Below are positions 7,918-16,303 of a stretch of DNA of 64,000 nt, piece after piece. This stretch comes from CAYJBH01 sp964369965 (lineage in GTDB: Bacteria; Bacillota; Clostridia; Oscillospirales; Ruminococcaceae), in NCBI GenBank assembly GCA_964369965.1, contig CAYJGF010000001.1, forward strand, positions 124,001 through 188,000, in the 5' to 3' direction. The notes beneath the pieces are model-generated. The model was not told where the DNA came from, did not search any database, and saw nothing but the letters and a program-made list of their open reading frames with translations. How positions within the stretch are numbered: position 1 is the stretch's first letter; every line of letters begins with the position of its first letter. Made by a program: the position numbers and the translations under genes.

Positions 7918-9268
7918 CCCGTTGGCAAAACAGTTTACCATGAAAGCGTTGCTCGCATACACCATGCCGAGCGTTTTCATGATGATTTTTATGTCGACAT
8001 ACACCATAATCGACGGCATGTTTGTAGCCAACATTGTGGGGGAGGACGCTCTCGCCGCGGTGAACATAGTCTTTCCCCTATTCGGCATTATTTTTGCCGT
8101 ATCATTGATGTTCGCGACGGGCGGCAACGCTATCATAGCGCGACTTCTCGGCGCGGGCAACGCTAAAGAGGCTAACGAGTTTCTAAGCGTCCTGTATATC
8201 CTCGGTGCTCTGCTCGGCGTCATTATTAGCGTGCTCGGTTTTTCCTTTCCGGATCAAACACTTGGTTTGTTGGGTGTGAACGACGCGCTTTATCCCTACG
8301 CAAGGGACTACCTACTCAGCCTATGTGCTTTTGCGGCGCCGGTAATCTTCCAGGTTTTTGCGCAATCCTTTTTTGTCACTGCCGGCAAACCGATGCTCGG
8401 TTTTTTGGTATGCATAATGGGCGGCGTCACAAACATTGTTCTGGACTATATATTTATATCCCCCAACCTTCTCAATCTCGGTATCGCCGGTGCCGGTCTT
8501 GCCACCGGTCTCGGGAACGTCTTGCCGGGGATTTTCGGACTGTGTTATTTCTTGTTCAATAAAAACAGTAACCTGCGCTTTGCACTGCCCAAAATAAATT
8601 TAAAACGCCTAATTCACAGCATGGGGAACGGCATGAGCGAGCTGGTAAATTCACTTGCGCTGTCTATAACCACCATGATGTTTAATTTTATTCTGTTAGG
8701 TTTGGCGGGGGAGGAAGGCGTTGCCGCCATCAGCGTCATACTATACATTCAGCAGTTTCAGACCGCCATATATTTTGGCTATACCATCGGTGTCGCCCCG
8801 ATAATAGCCTATAAATACGGCAAAGATGACAAAAACTCGTTATACAAAATTATGCGGCAAAGCCTTTTATTAATAACCGTCGCCTCCGCCTTAATTATAG
8901 TTGTCACGATCTTGTTTATGGAGGATGCGGTCTCCATCTTCATTTCACAGGACAGCCCCACGTTCGATATGGCAAAGACCGGTCTTTTGCTCTTTATGCC
9001 CTCCTATCTTTTTATGGGGTACAATGTGTTCACCTCCTCCATGTTCACCGCATTCTCCAACGGGAAAGTCTCGGCGATTATCTCGATATTGCGCAGTCTT
9101 GTATTTATCGTTTTAATGTTGATGATTTTGCCAAATGTTTTTGGGTTGAACGGTGTCTGGCTTGCAATCCCCGTGGCGGAAATGCTGTCCTTTTTCGTCT
9201 CCCTCTATTTCTTTAGGGTCGGTCGAGCGGTATACGGTTACGGCAAACCCCTCGGTAGCACCCGATAA
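7904..9268 (+). CDS. MATE-family multidrug efflux transporter
   Basis: This 454-aa protein has twelve predicted helices in two related bundles, typical of the Na+- or H+-driven MATE exporters (DinF/NorM clan). The N-lobe signature is TIIDGMFVANIVGEDALAAV (about 30-49) and the C-lobe repeat includes GYTIGVAPIIAYKYG (about 291-305). It overlaps the MarR gene by 14 nt, so the two are translationally coupled. Substrates cannot be read from sequence. It ends 300 nt before the hydrogenase operon, with no convincing terminator between. Confidence 0.9.
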   Translation: MTKNNPLAKQFTMKALLAYTMPSVFMMIFMSTYTIIDGMFVANIVGEDALAAVNIVFPLFGIIFAVSLMFATGGNAIIARLLGAGNAKEANEFLSVLYILGALLGVIISVLGFSFPDQTLGLLGVNDALYPYARDYLLSLCAFAAPVIFQVFAQSFFVTAGKPMLGFLVCIMGGVTNIVLDYIFISPNLLNLGIAGAGLATGLGNVLPGIFGLCYFLFNKNSNLRFALPKINLKRLIHSMGNGMSELVNSLALSITTMMFNFILLGLAGEEGVAAISVILYIQQFQTAIYFGYTIGVAPIIAYKYGKDDKNSLYKIMRQSLLLITVASALIIVVTILFMEDAVSIFISQDSPTFDMAKTGLLLFMPSYLFMGYNVFTSSMFTAFSNGKVSAIISILRSLVFIVLMLMILPNVFGLNGVWLAIPVAEMLSFFVSLYFFRVGRAVYGYGKPLGSTR

Positions 9269-9570
9269 CATAACAAATCTAGGGTGCACCCCCATCTAAG
9301 GATTAGTGGAAACTGTTAAAAAAAAAACAGGTTTGTGACAATATTCAAAACAAAAATGAAATTTTTTTAATTTTTTGTAATAAACATATAGCGTTTTTTA
9401 AAAGATTATGTTATAATTTGAATAGCTTATACCGATAAAATTGTTTTCACATTTTTCGGTAGAGAATTAGGCTGTCAAAAAAGGGATTTCACTACCTTTT
9501 GCTCCCATGAAAGCAAGAGGACTGTGTCCCCAACCGCACAAAAATGTGCAGAAAGGATCGGAACATTTTT
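9269..9570 (+). promoter_or_regulatory. Hydrogenase operon promoter and structured leader
   Basis: This is the gap between the MATE and hydrogenase genes. A -10 TATAAT lies at 9412-9417; the -35 is weak. The roughly 150-nt leader that follows holds four short dyads in a row: TACCGA...TCGGTA (about 9430-9463), AAAAGG...CCTTTT (about 9480-9502), GGACtgtGTCC (about 9520-9530) and GCACaaaaatGTGC (9536-9549). A further perfect palindrome, GGGTGCACCC, lies near 9283. I could not match the leader to a known riboswitch class and saw no clear Rex site. Confidence 0.45.
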
Positions 9571-10068
9571 ATGACAACAAATGTAAAAACAGTTCCTTTT
9601 AAGGGTACCGACCAGCAGATTGCTACCCTTAAAGAGCGTCTTTCCGAAATTAAGTCGGAGCCGGGCGCGCTTATGCCTGCGTTACAGATTGCTCAGGACA
9701 TCTTTGGCTATCTGCCCATCGAGGTTCAGCGAATTGTAGCATCGGAGCTTGACAAACAGCTTGCCGAGGTATATGGTGTTGTGACGTTCTACTCACAGTT
9801 TTCGCTCACACCTAAGGGAGAATACAAAGTTTCGGTATGTCTTGGCACCGCATGCTATGTTAAGGGTGCGGGTGATATTTTCGACCGATTGGGTCAAAGA
9901 TTGGGTGTTGCCAACGGTGAATGTACCGAGGACGGCAAGTTTTCACTGGAGGCATGTCGGTGCATCGGTGCATGTGGGCTTGCACCGGTTTTAACGGTCA
10001 ATGAGGACGTCCACGGGCGCCTTACCGTCGACGATGTTGACGATATCCTCGCAAAATACCAGTCCTAA
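9571..10068 (+). CDS. hydC: NuoE-like [2Fe-2S] subunit of NAD-linked [FeFe]-hydrogenase
   Basis: This 165-aa thioredoxin-fold ferredoxin subunit (24-kDa NuoE, HydC or HndA family) holds one [2Fe-2S] cluster between the flavin subunit and partners. The four ligands are in CLGTACYVKG (about 90-99) and CRCIGACGLAPV (about 130-141). The start at 9571 (MTTNVKTV) follows GAAAGGATCGG; an ATG at 9544 lies before that ribosome site and is unlikely. It is the first gene of the five-gene operon running to 14683. Confidence 0.93.
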   Translation: MTTNVKTVPFKGTDQQIATLKERLSEIKSEPGALMPALQIAQDIFGYLPIEVQRIVASELDKQLAEVYGVVTFYSQFSLTPKGEYKVSVCLGTACYVKGAGDIFDRLGQRLGVANGECTEDGKFSLEACRCIGACGLAPVLTVNEDVHGRLTVDDVDDILAKYQS

Positions 10069-10071
10069 GCC

Positions 10072-10608
10072 ATGCAAGAGCTGTCGCTCAACCTGCTTGA
10101 TATTGCACAAAACTCGGTCAAAGCAGGTGCAAAAGAAATTGCGTTAGCGCTGTTGCAAAAGGGCTCACGGCTTAATATTATCGTCACCGACAACGGTTGC
10201 GGTATGACGCCGGAGCAAGTTTCGCGGGTTACCGACCCGTTTTTCACCTCTCGCACCACCCGCGCGGTGGGGCTGGGAGTGCCGTTTTTTAAAATGGCGG
10301 CAGAGCAGACCGGCGGTGATTTTTCAATTGAATCGACAGTTGGGGTAGGCACGGTGGTTAAAGCGAGTTTTTTTACCGACCATATAGACTGTATGCCCCT
10401 CGGCAATATGGCGGACACGCTTTATGTGCTCATGAGCTGTAACGAAGATATTAACTTTGTCTTTAGCTACTCGAGTGAAAAGGGTGAGTTTGTGACAAGT
10501 AGTGCCGAGCTTATGGAGATACTGGACGGTGTGCCGTTATCGGAGCCGAGCGTTGCAACATTTTTGCGAGCATATTTTAAAGAAAACATAGAAGGAATTT
10601 CAATATAA
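10072..10608 (+). CDS. HATPase-fold ATP-binding protein of the hydrogenase operon
   Basis: A 178-aa protein with a GHKL/histidine-kinase-type ATPase domain: N box LNLLDIAQNSVKAGA (about 5-19), G1 box DNGCGM (about 41-46) and a G2-like GLGVPFFK (about 65-72). It lacks a phosphoacceptor histidine domain, so it is not a complete kinase. It starts 3 nt after hydC. A small ATP-binding protein at this position recurs in clostridial hyd/hnd operons; whether it regulates by anti-sigma-like phosphorylation or acts in assembly is unknown. Confidence 0.8.
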   Translation: MQELSLNLLDIAQNSVKAGAKEIALALLQKGSRLNIIVTDNGCGMTPEQVSRVTDPFFTSRTTRAVGLGVPFFKMAAEQTGGDFSIESTVGVGTVVKASFFTDHIDCMPLGNMADTLYVLMSCNEDINFVFSYSSEKGEFVTSSAELMEILDGVPLSEPSVATFLRAYFKENIEGISI

Positions 10609-10660
10609 TTTCAGTTTTACGACACATGTCGTAGACACAAGAAAGGAGAAGTCTAATCTT

Positions 10661-11029
10661 ATGAAAAGTCTTGAAGAATTAAAGGCACTGCGTGACAAGG
10701 CGAAACAAAACATCGGCGTGCGTGACGACGGTGACGGCAACTACCGTATTGTTGTCGGTATGGCTACCTGTGGTATTGCCGCCGGTGCTCGCCCTATCCT
10801 GACCGCTTTTTCGGAAGAGGTCTCCAAAAGAGGATTAACAAATGTGACGGTGGCGCAGACAGGTTGTATCGGAATCTGTCAGTATGAGCCGGTCGCGGAG
10901 ATCTTCGCTCCAAACGGCGAAAAAACCACCTATGTTAAGCTCTCCCCCGAGATGGTGGCAAAAATCGTCGGCGACCACATTGTCAACAACACCCCTGTTT
11001 CGGAGTATACAATCGGTGCAAGCCGTTAA
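10661..11029 (+). CDS. HndB-like [2Fe-2S] ferredoxin-domain protein
   Basis: This 122-aa thioredoxin-like [2Fe-2S] protein resembles HndB of NADP-reducing hydrogenases. Ligand candidates are the cysteine in GMATCGIAAGARP (about 29-41) and the pair in TGCIGICQYEP (about 67-77), with a pattern close to the N-terminal domain of the next gene. A strong AAAGGAGAA site precedes the ATG. It probably shuttles electrons within or beside the HydABC complex. Confidence 0.85.
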   Translation: MKSLEELKALRDKAKQNIGVRDDGDGNYRIVVGMATCGIAAGARPILTAFSEEVSKRGLTNVTVAQTGCIGICQYEPVAEIFAPNGEKTTYVKLSPEMVAKIVGDHIVNNTPVSEYTIGASR

Positions 11030-11112
11030 TACAACTTTAATTTAACCACACGAGCGCTCACCTCGTGCGGTTTCCAAACAAAATAAATTGTGGGCAGAAA
11101 GGCAGCTAATAT

Positions 11113-12900
11113 ATGTATCGTTCCCATGTTCTTGTCTGCGGCGGTACCGGATGTTCTTCCTCCGGCAGCACAGCAATAATCGAGACCTTTGACAAGGAAA
11201 TTGCCGCGGCCGGATTAAATAGTGAAGTCAAGGTCGTTACAACCGGATGTTTCGGTCTGTGCGCACTCGGCCCTATTGTGGTTATATATCCGGAGGGCGC
11301 ATTCTATTCCATGGTCAAAACCGAGGATATCCCCGAGATAGTTTCGGAGCATCTCCTCAAAGGTCGCATAGTTACCCGTCTTCTCTACACTGAAACGGTA
11401 GAGGACGGCATAGTTAAATCCCTCAACGAGACCGGATTTTATAAAAAACAACAACGTGTCGCCCTGCGCAACTGCGGTGTTATCGATCCGGAAAAGATTG
11501 AAGAATACATCGCTTTTGACGGTTATGCCGCTCTCGGTAAGGTTCTCACCGAAATGACTCCGGAGCAGGTCGTGCAGGAGATTTTAGACAGTGGACTGCG
11601 CGGTCGTGGCGGTGGCGGATTCCCGACCGGACTTAAATGGAAGTTCTGTGCCGGCAGTCAAAGTGACCAAAAATATGTATGTTGTAACGCCGACGAGGGC
11701 GACCCCGGTGCATTTATGGACCGCTCCGTGTTGGAGGGTGACCCCCACGCACTTTTAGAGGCGATGGCAATTGCCGGATATGCAATCGGTGCAAACAAGG
11801 GTTATGTCTATGTCCGTGCAGAGTATCCTATCGCGGTTAAACGTCTTGAAATAGCATTAAATCAAGCCCGTGAGATGGGTCTTTTCGGCGAAGGTATTTT
11901 TGGTACCGACTTTAGTTTTGACCTTGAGATTAAGCTTGGCGCAGGTGCGTTTGTCTGTGGTGAAGAAACTGCACTGTTGACCTCCATCGAGGGTAATCGC
12001 GGTGAGCCGAGACCACGCCCGCCTTTCCCGGCTGTAAAGGGTCTGTATGGCAAACCAACAATACTTAATAACGTTGAGACCTATGCCAACATTCCGCGTA
12101 TAATCCTGCTCGGTGCCGAGTGGTTCGCATCGATGGGCACAGAGAAGTCCAAGGGCACCAAGGTTTTCGCACTCGGTGGCAAGATCAACAACACCGGTCT
12201 TGTCGAGGTTCCGATGGGCACAACCCTGCGTGAAGTTGTCGAGGACATCGGCGGCGGTATCCCGAACGGCAAAAAGTTCAAGGCGGCGCAGACCGGCGGT
12301 CCGTCCGGCGGATGTATACCGGCATCGCTTATCGACACAGCTATCGATTATGACAATCTTATCGCTATCGGCTCCATGATGGGCTCCGGAGGTCTTATCG
12401 TCATGGACGAGGACACCTGTATGGTCGACATTGCACGTTTCTTCCTCGACTTTACCGTGGACGAGAGCTGTGGCAAGTGTACACCGTGTCGTGTCGGTAC
12501 AAAACGTCTTTTGGAACTGCTTGAAAAGATTACCGACGGTCGAGGAGAACCCTCTGATCTCGACGATATTGAAGAGCTCGCCGCATTTATTAAGGACAAC
12601 TCCCTGTGCGGTCTCGGGCAGACAGCTCCAAACCCCGTGCTCTCCACCATGCGATATTTCCGTGATGAGTATGAGGCACATATTCTGCAAAAGAAATGTC
12701 CTGCCGGCGTATGTAAAAATCTGCTCTGCTATGACATTATTGCCGACAAATGCCGTGGTTGTACCGCCTGCAAGCGTGTATGTCCGACCGGTGCTATCAG
12801 CGGCGATGTAAAGCAAGTTCATATAATTGACCAAGAAAAATGCATTAAATGTGGCGCATGTATTGAGAAGTGTAAATTTGATGCAATCATAAGATCTTAA
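11113..12900 (+). CDS. hydB: NuoF-like flavin/Fe-S subunit of bifurcating hydrogenase
   Basis: This 595-aa subunit is expected to bind NAD(H), FMN and several Fe-S clusters. In order: a thioredoxin-like [2Fe-2S] domain (about 1-100, TGCFGLCALGP); the FMN/NADH domain with GLRGRGGGGFPTGLKW (about 161-176) and CNADEGDPGAFMDR (about 190-203); an SLBB domain; the NuoF C-terminal [4Fe-4S] motif ESCGKCTPCRVGT (about 452-464); and two ferredoxin [4Fe-4S] motifs at the end, CRGCTACKRVCP and CIKCGACIEKC. This full HydB/HndC layout fits flavin-based electron bifurcation among NADH, ferredoxin and H2. The physiological direction is not determined. Confidence 0.95.
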   Translation: MYRSHVLVCGGTGCSSSGSTAIIETFDKEIAAAGLNSEVKVVTTGCFGLCALGPIVVIYPEGAFYSMVKTEDIPEIVSEHLLKGRIVTRLLYTETVEDGIVKSLNETGFYKKQQRVALRNCGVIDPEKIEEYIAFDGYAALGKVLTEMTPEQVVQEILDSGLRGRGGGGFPTGLKWKFCAGSQSDQKYVCCNADEGDPGAFMDRSVLEGDPHALLEAMAIAGYAIGANKGYVYVRAEYPIAVKRLEIALNQAREMGLFGEGIFGTDFSFDLEIKLGAGAFVCGEETALLTSIEGNRGEPRPRPPFPAVKGLYGKPTILNNVETYANIPRIILLGAEWFASMGTEKSKGTKVFALGGKINNTGLVEVPMGTTLREVVEDIGGGIPNGKKFKAAQTGGPSGGCIPASLIDTAIDYDNLIAIGSMMGSGGLIVMDEDTCMVDIARFFLDFTVDESCGKCTPCRVGTKRLLELLEKITDGRGEPSDLDDIEELAAFIKDNSLCGLGQTAPNPVLSTMRYFRDEYEAHILQKKCPAGVCKNLLCYDIIADKCRGCTACKRVCPTGAISGDVKQVHIIDQEKCIKCGACIEKCKFDAIIRS

Positions 12901-12931
12901 AACCGACCTTGCAGAAAGGAATTAATTAAAA

Positions 12932-14683
12932 ATGGCTAAAGTAAATATAAAGATCAACAATGTTGATTATTCTGTGGATGCCGGCATGACCATTCTTGAG
13001 GCGGCGCACGAGGTTGGTATTGAAATCCCAACTCTGTGCTACCTTAAAGAGATCAACGCAATCGGCGCATGTCGTGTCTGCGTGGTCGAGGTCAAGGGCG
13101 CGCGTACCCTTGTCACCGCATGTGTCCACCCGGTCAGCGAGGGTATGGAGATAAGTACCAGCAGCCCGCGCGTACAAAATGCACGTCGCACCAACCTGCA
13201 GCTCACCCTCTCCACCCACAATCAGGACTGCCTCGGTTGTGTGCGTAGCGGTAACTGTGAGCTCCAGCACCTGTGCCAGGAGTACGGCATCACCAACACC
13301 GATAAGTTTGCCGGTGTTAAAAACGAGTATGTGACCGATGACAGCGCCGTTCACATGAGTCGTGACGACTCCAAATGTATCCTCTGTCGTCGTTGTATCG
13401 CCGCATGTAAGAGCTGGCAGTCTGTCGGATGTATCGGCACCAACGAGCGCGGATTTAAAACCCACGTTGCCTGCGCGTTTAAGGCAAATCTTAACGACTC
13501 CACCTGTGTGTCCTGTGGTCAATGTATCGTAGTCTGTCCGACCGGTGCTATCACCATGAAGGACGACACAAGCAAGGTTTGGGACGCACTCGCCGACCCG
13601 AGCAAATATGTTATCGTTCAGACTGCTCCCTCTGTCCGTGCGACACTAGGTGAGGCGTTTGGTATGCCGATAGGCACCAATGTCGAGGGTAAGATGGCGG
13701 CTGCGCTCCGTCGCCTCGGCTTTGACAAGGTGTTTGACACCGACTTTGCCGCCGACCTTACTATTATGGAGGAGGCGACCGAGTTTTTACACCGTTTCCA
13801 AAACGGGGGAACATTGCCGCTTATCACAAGCTGTAGCCCGGGTTGGGTCAAATATTGTGAGACCTTCCACCCCGACTTTATCGGCAATCTCTCCACCTGC
13901 AAATCGCCGCAACAGATGTTTGGCGCAACCGCAAAGACATACTTTGCCGAGCTTATCGGCAAAGACCCGAAAGATATTTTTGTTGCCTCCATCATGCCCT
14001 GTACCGCGAAGAAGTTCGAGGTCGGTCGTGAGGACCAGGCGGCGGCAGGCGAAGGAATTCCGGATGTCGATGTCGCGCTGACAACACAGGAAATGGCAAG
14101 AATGGTCGCACGCGCCGGTATTGATTTTGTCAACCTGCCGGATGAAGATTTTGACCCTGCGATGGGCGAAGCGACCGGTGCCGGTCACATATTCGGCGCA
14201 ACCGGCGGTGTTATGGAGGCTGCACTGCGTACAGCGGTCGTTGTCCTTACCGGCAAAGCACCGGAAAGTCTTGATTTCCACGACGTTCGCGGCACACAAA
14301 ACATCAAAGAGGCTACCTACGACATTAACGGTATCAAGGTTCGCGTCTGTGTCGCCTCGGGACTTGCTAACTGTAACGAGGTTCTGCGCCGTGTCAAATC
14401 GGGTGAGGCTCAATACGACTTCATCGAATTTATGGCTTGCCCCGGCGGCTGTGTCAACGGTGGTGGTCAGCCTGTTCAATCCGCGACTGTTCGCAACTTT
14501 ATGGATCTGAAAGGACTGCGCGCCTCGGCACTTTATGGCGAGGATAAGGCATGTGCAAAACGCATGAGCCACGAGAATTCAGCGGTCAAAAAGTTGTACG
14601 ACGACTACCTCGGCGAGCCGGGCGGTCACAAGGCACACAAGATACTGCACACCAAATACTCGGAACGTCAAAAAAGGTATTAA
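12932..14683 (+). CDS. hydA: Catalytic [FeFe]-hydrogenase subunit, NAD-linked type
   Basis: This 583-aa enzyme catalyses reversible H2 oxidation and proton reduction. The N-terminal [2Fe-2S] domain has C36, C47, C50 and C64. The His-ligated [4Fe-4S] site has H96, C100, C103 and C109. Two [4Fe-4S] ferredoxin motifs are at C149-C159 and C192-C202. The H-cluster ligands lie in TSCSPGWV (C301), IMPCTAKKFE (C357) and MACPGGCVNGGGQ (C503, C507). Position 302 is Ser where prototype enzymes have the proton-relay Cys (TSCCP). The C-terminal small-subunit-like domain is present. It is the last gene of the operon, followed by a strong terminator. Confidence 0.96.
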   Translation: MAKVNIKINNVDYSVDAGMTILEAAHEVGIEIPTLCYLKEINAIGACRVCVVEVKGARTLVTACVHPVSEGMEISTSSPRVQNARRTNLQLTLSTHNQDCLGCVRSGNCELQHLCQEYGITNTDKFAGVKNEYVTDDSAVHMSRDDSKCILCRRCIAACKSWQSVGCIGTNERGFKTHVACAFKANLNDSTCVSCGQCIVVCPTGAITMKDDTSKVWDALADPSKYVIVQTAPSVRATLGEAFGMPIGTNVEGKMAAALRRLGFDKVFDTDFAADLTIMEEATEFLHRFQNGGTLPLITSCSPGWVKYCETFHPDFIGNLSTCKSPQQMFGATAKTYFAELIGKDPKDIFVASIMPCTAKKFEVGREDQAAAGEGIPDVDVALTTQEMARMVARAGIDFVNLPDEDFDPAMGEATGAGHIFGATGGVMEAALRTAVVVLTGKAPESLDFHDVRGTQNIKEATYDINGIKVRVCVASGLANCNEVLRRVKSGEAQYDFIEFMACPGGCVNGGGQPVQSATVRNFMDLKGLRASALYGEDKACAKRMSHENSAVKKLYDDYLGEPGGHKAHKILHTKYSERQKRY

Positions 14684-14694
14684 TTTTTAGGTTG

Positions 14695-14726
14695 AAAAAG
14701 CCCCCTTTTATAGGGGGGCTTTTTTG
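14695..14726 (+). terminator. Intrinsic terminator of the hydrogenase operon
   Basis: A GC-rich stem, AGCCCCC with GGGGGCT, and an AT loop are followed by a run of T, 11 nt after the hydA stop. The A run on its 5' side makes it potentially bidirectional. Confidence 0.93.
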
Positions 14727-15039
14727 CGTGGATAATAGGTATATCGCGAAAAACTATGATGTTATTTGTAGGTGTAGGGACATGGCTCGCCATTCTCCCT
14801 ACACATTGCGGTTGTCCCTACATCCCCACCATGGAATTGAGATAATAATTTATTGTGCAATAATTAAAGCCTACTGAATTTTCTCTTTAGGCGAAAATCG
14901 AAGTGCAAGGGTTTTGGTTGAATATTGGAAAAAACCTTGTACTTCGACAACTTAAAAATAGCTTTTTATAGCTTGGTTAAGCTATTTTTAAGTTGTTCAG
15001 CAGGCATTAATTAAAGTGTGATTTTATAAAAAGGTTTTT
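14727..15039. repeat. Convergent intergenic region packed with inverted repeats
   Basis: No gene is visible here. Three hairpins lie between the convergent hydA and the lipoprotein gene. The first is GTGTAGGGA (14772-14780) with TCCCTACAC (14796-14804), with an inner ATGGC/GCCAT and a third partial copy of the TGTAGGGA motif on the minus strand near 14814-14822. The second has 17-bp arms with two mismatches, 14899-14915 and 14930-14946. The third has perfect 17-bp arms, 14948-14964 and 14979-14995. The first looks like a dispersed intergenic repeat; the last two could terminate transcription from either side. Confidence 0.6.
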
Positions 15040-16167
15040 TCATTCGTTCTCCGTCTGCTCTACGGGATTGTTGTTTTGGTCTTGAACCGTTCCGCCTGTT
15101 ATGGTATAGTCTCCGTTCACATCTATTCCACCGTCGCCGTCGGCATAGGTGTCTTTTTTCTCTATCACAATATTCCCACCTTCAACTAACAAATCCCCGT
15201 TTGAGTCGATGCCGTCTCCGTCTGCACTTAGCCATATATCACCGTCGATAATCCTCACATACCCATCATCCGCAAACGCGTTTATTGCGTCATCTGTGGC
15301 TATGATATTTATCTTCCCGCCGTCTATCGTAACCGTCGTGCCCTCTATACCCTCATTTGAACTCTCGATTGATAGGTCGATATCCGTTATTATCAGGTCT
15401 TTTTCTGCCTGCAACGCTCTATCGCCCGTATTTATTAGAAACTCACCGCCCTCTATCTGCATTCTGTTGTTTGATTGCAGTGCATCGTCATCGGAATTTA
15501 TTGCGAAATCGCTGTCCTTGATTATCATGTATCCCTTGTCGGGGTCTTGGTCGTTTGAGGATTTCAAACCGTCTTTACCGCTGTTGACGGTGATATGCGC
15601 ACCGCTTACGGCGAGTAAGTCCTTTCCTACTATACCATCTTCAACCGCATCTACAATTAGTGTAACACCCTCTATAATTAGGTCGTCGCGGGCTTTTATC
15701 CCATCCTTATCTGCGGCATTTATCGCAACGGCCCCCTCTCCGATAATAGCGGTATCTGCGGCAGAATAGATTGCGCAAGATGGCTCACCGTCCTGCACCT
15801 GCTTCGCCGATTGCAAGACGGTATTATTGCCCTCAATTATAAACACTACCTGCTCTGCATCAATTATATTAATGGGTGCCCCCGTATCGTTTTGTATATG
15901 AGCATTATCCAACATGAGAAAGACAACACCTTTGTCGATATCCTTGTTTATATCAATAACAATTTTTGTGTAATCGCCACTTAGTCTATAACTGCCACTT
16001 TTTGTTATATTAACCTCCTCCTGCGTCAGCTCAATAAAAGTTTCACCTGCGTTTTGCGCAAAGTTATGCTCGGGATATTCATATAAATTTGCACTCATAT
16101 CCCCTATTAAAGGCTCACCGCAAGACGATATTAACAGTGCTGTTATCATCAAAAAAAACACTCTCAT
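15040..16167 (-). CDS. Lipoprotein with repetitive carbohydrate-binding (DUF4353-like) beta domain
   Basis: A 375-aa secreted lipoprotein. The signal peptide ends in a lipobox with LLISSC (Cys16). The rest is a regular series of about 20-residue turns such as DGIKARDDLIIEGVTLIVDA and DGIDSNGDLLVEGGNIVIE, consistent with a right-handed beta-helix of the carbohydrate-binding domain family often seen on clostridial surfaces. It has no catalytic motif I can identify. The ribosome site AGGAGATGAA precedes the ATG. It is transcribed away from the sugar operon that begins at 16304, with a shared divergent upstream region. Confidence 0.78.
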   Translation of the reverse strand: MRVFFLMITALLISSCGEPLIGDMSANLYEYPEHNFAQNAGETFIELTQEEVNITKSGSYRLSGDYTKIVIDINKDIDKGVVFLMLDNAHIQNDTGAPINIIDAEQVVFIIEGNNTVLQSAKQVQDGEPSCAIYSAADTAIIGEGAVAINAADKDGIKARDDLIIEGVTLIVDAVEDGIVGKDLLAVSGAHITVNSGKDGLKSSNDQDPDKGYMIIKDSDFAINSDDDALQSNNRMQIEGGEFLINTGDRALQAEKDLIITDIDLSIESSNEGIEGTTVTIDGGKINIIATDDAINAFADDGYVRIIDGDIWLSADGDGIDSNGDLLVEGGNIVIEKKDTYADGDGGIDVNGDYTITGGTVQDQNNNPVEQTENE

Positions 16168-16303
16168 TTCATCTCCTTTTAAAACAGAATAAAGACCGCA
16201 AAATATGACACAAAATTATCATCTTATGATATGGAATTATACAGCAAAATATGATATTATTCAAGTAAGGTTTATTTTATTAAATAAAAAAGAAAGGACA
16301 TTC

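Noticed and set aside
11857..12834. A 325-aa minus-strand frame across hydB
   Set aside because: It is antisense to a strongly conserved gene and its composition (Cys, His, Thr rich) matches a shadow frame.
13787..14572. A 261-aa minus-strand frame across hydA
   Set aside because: Antisense shadow of the H-cluster domain, with no ribosome site and no recognisable motif.
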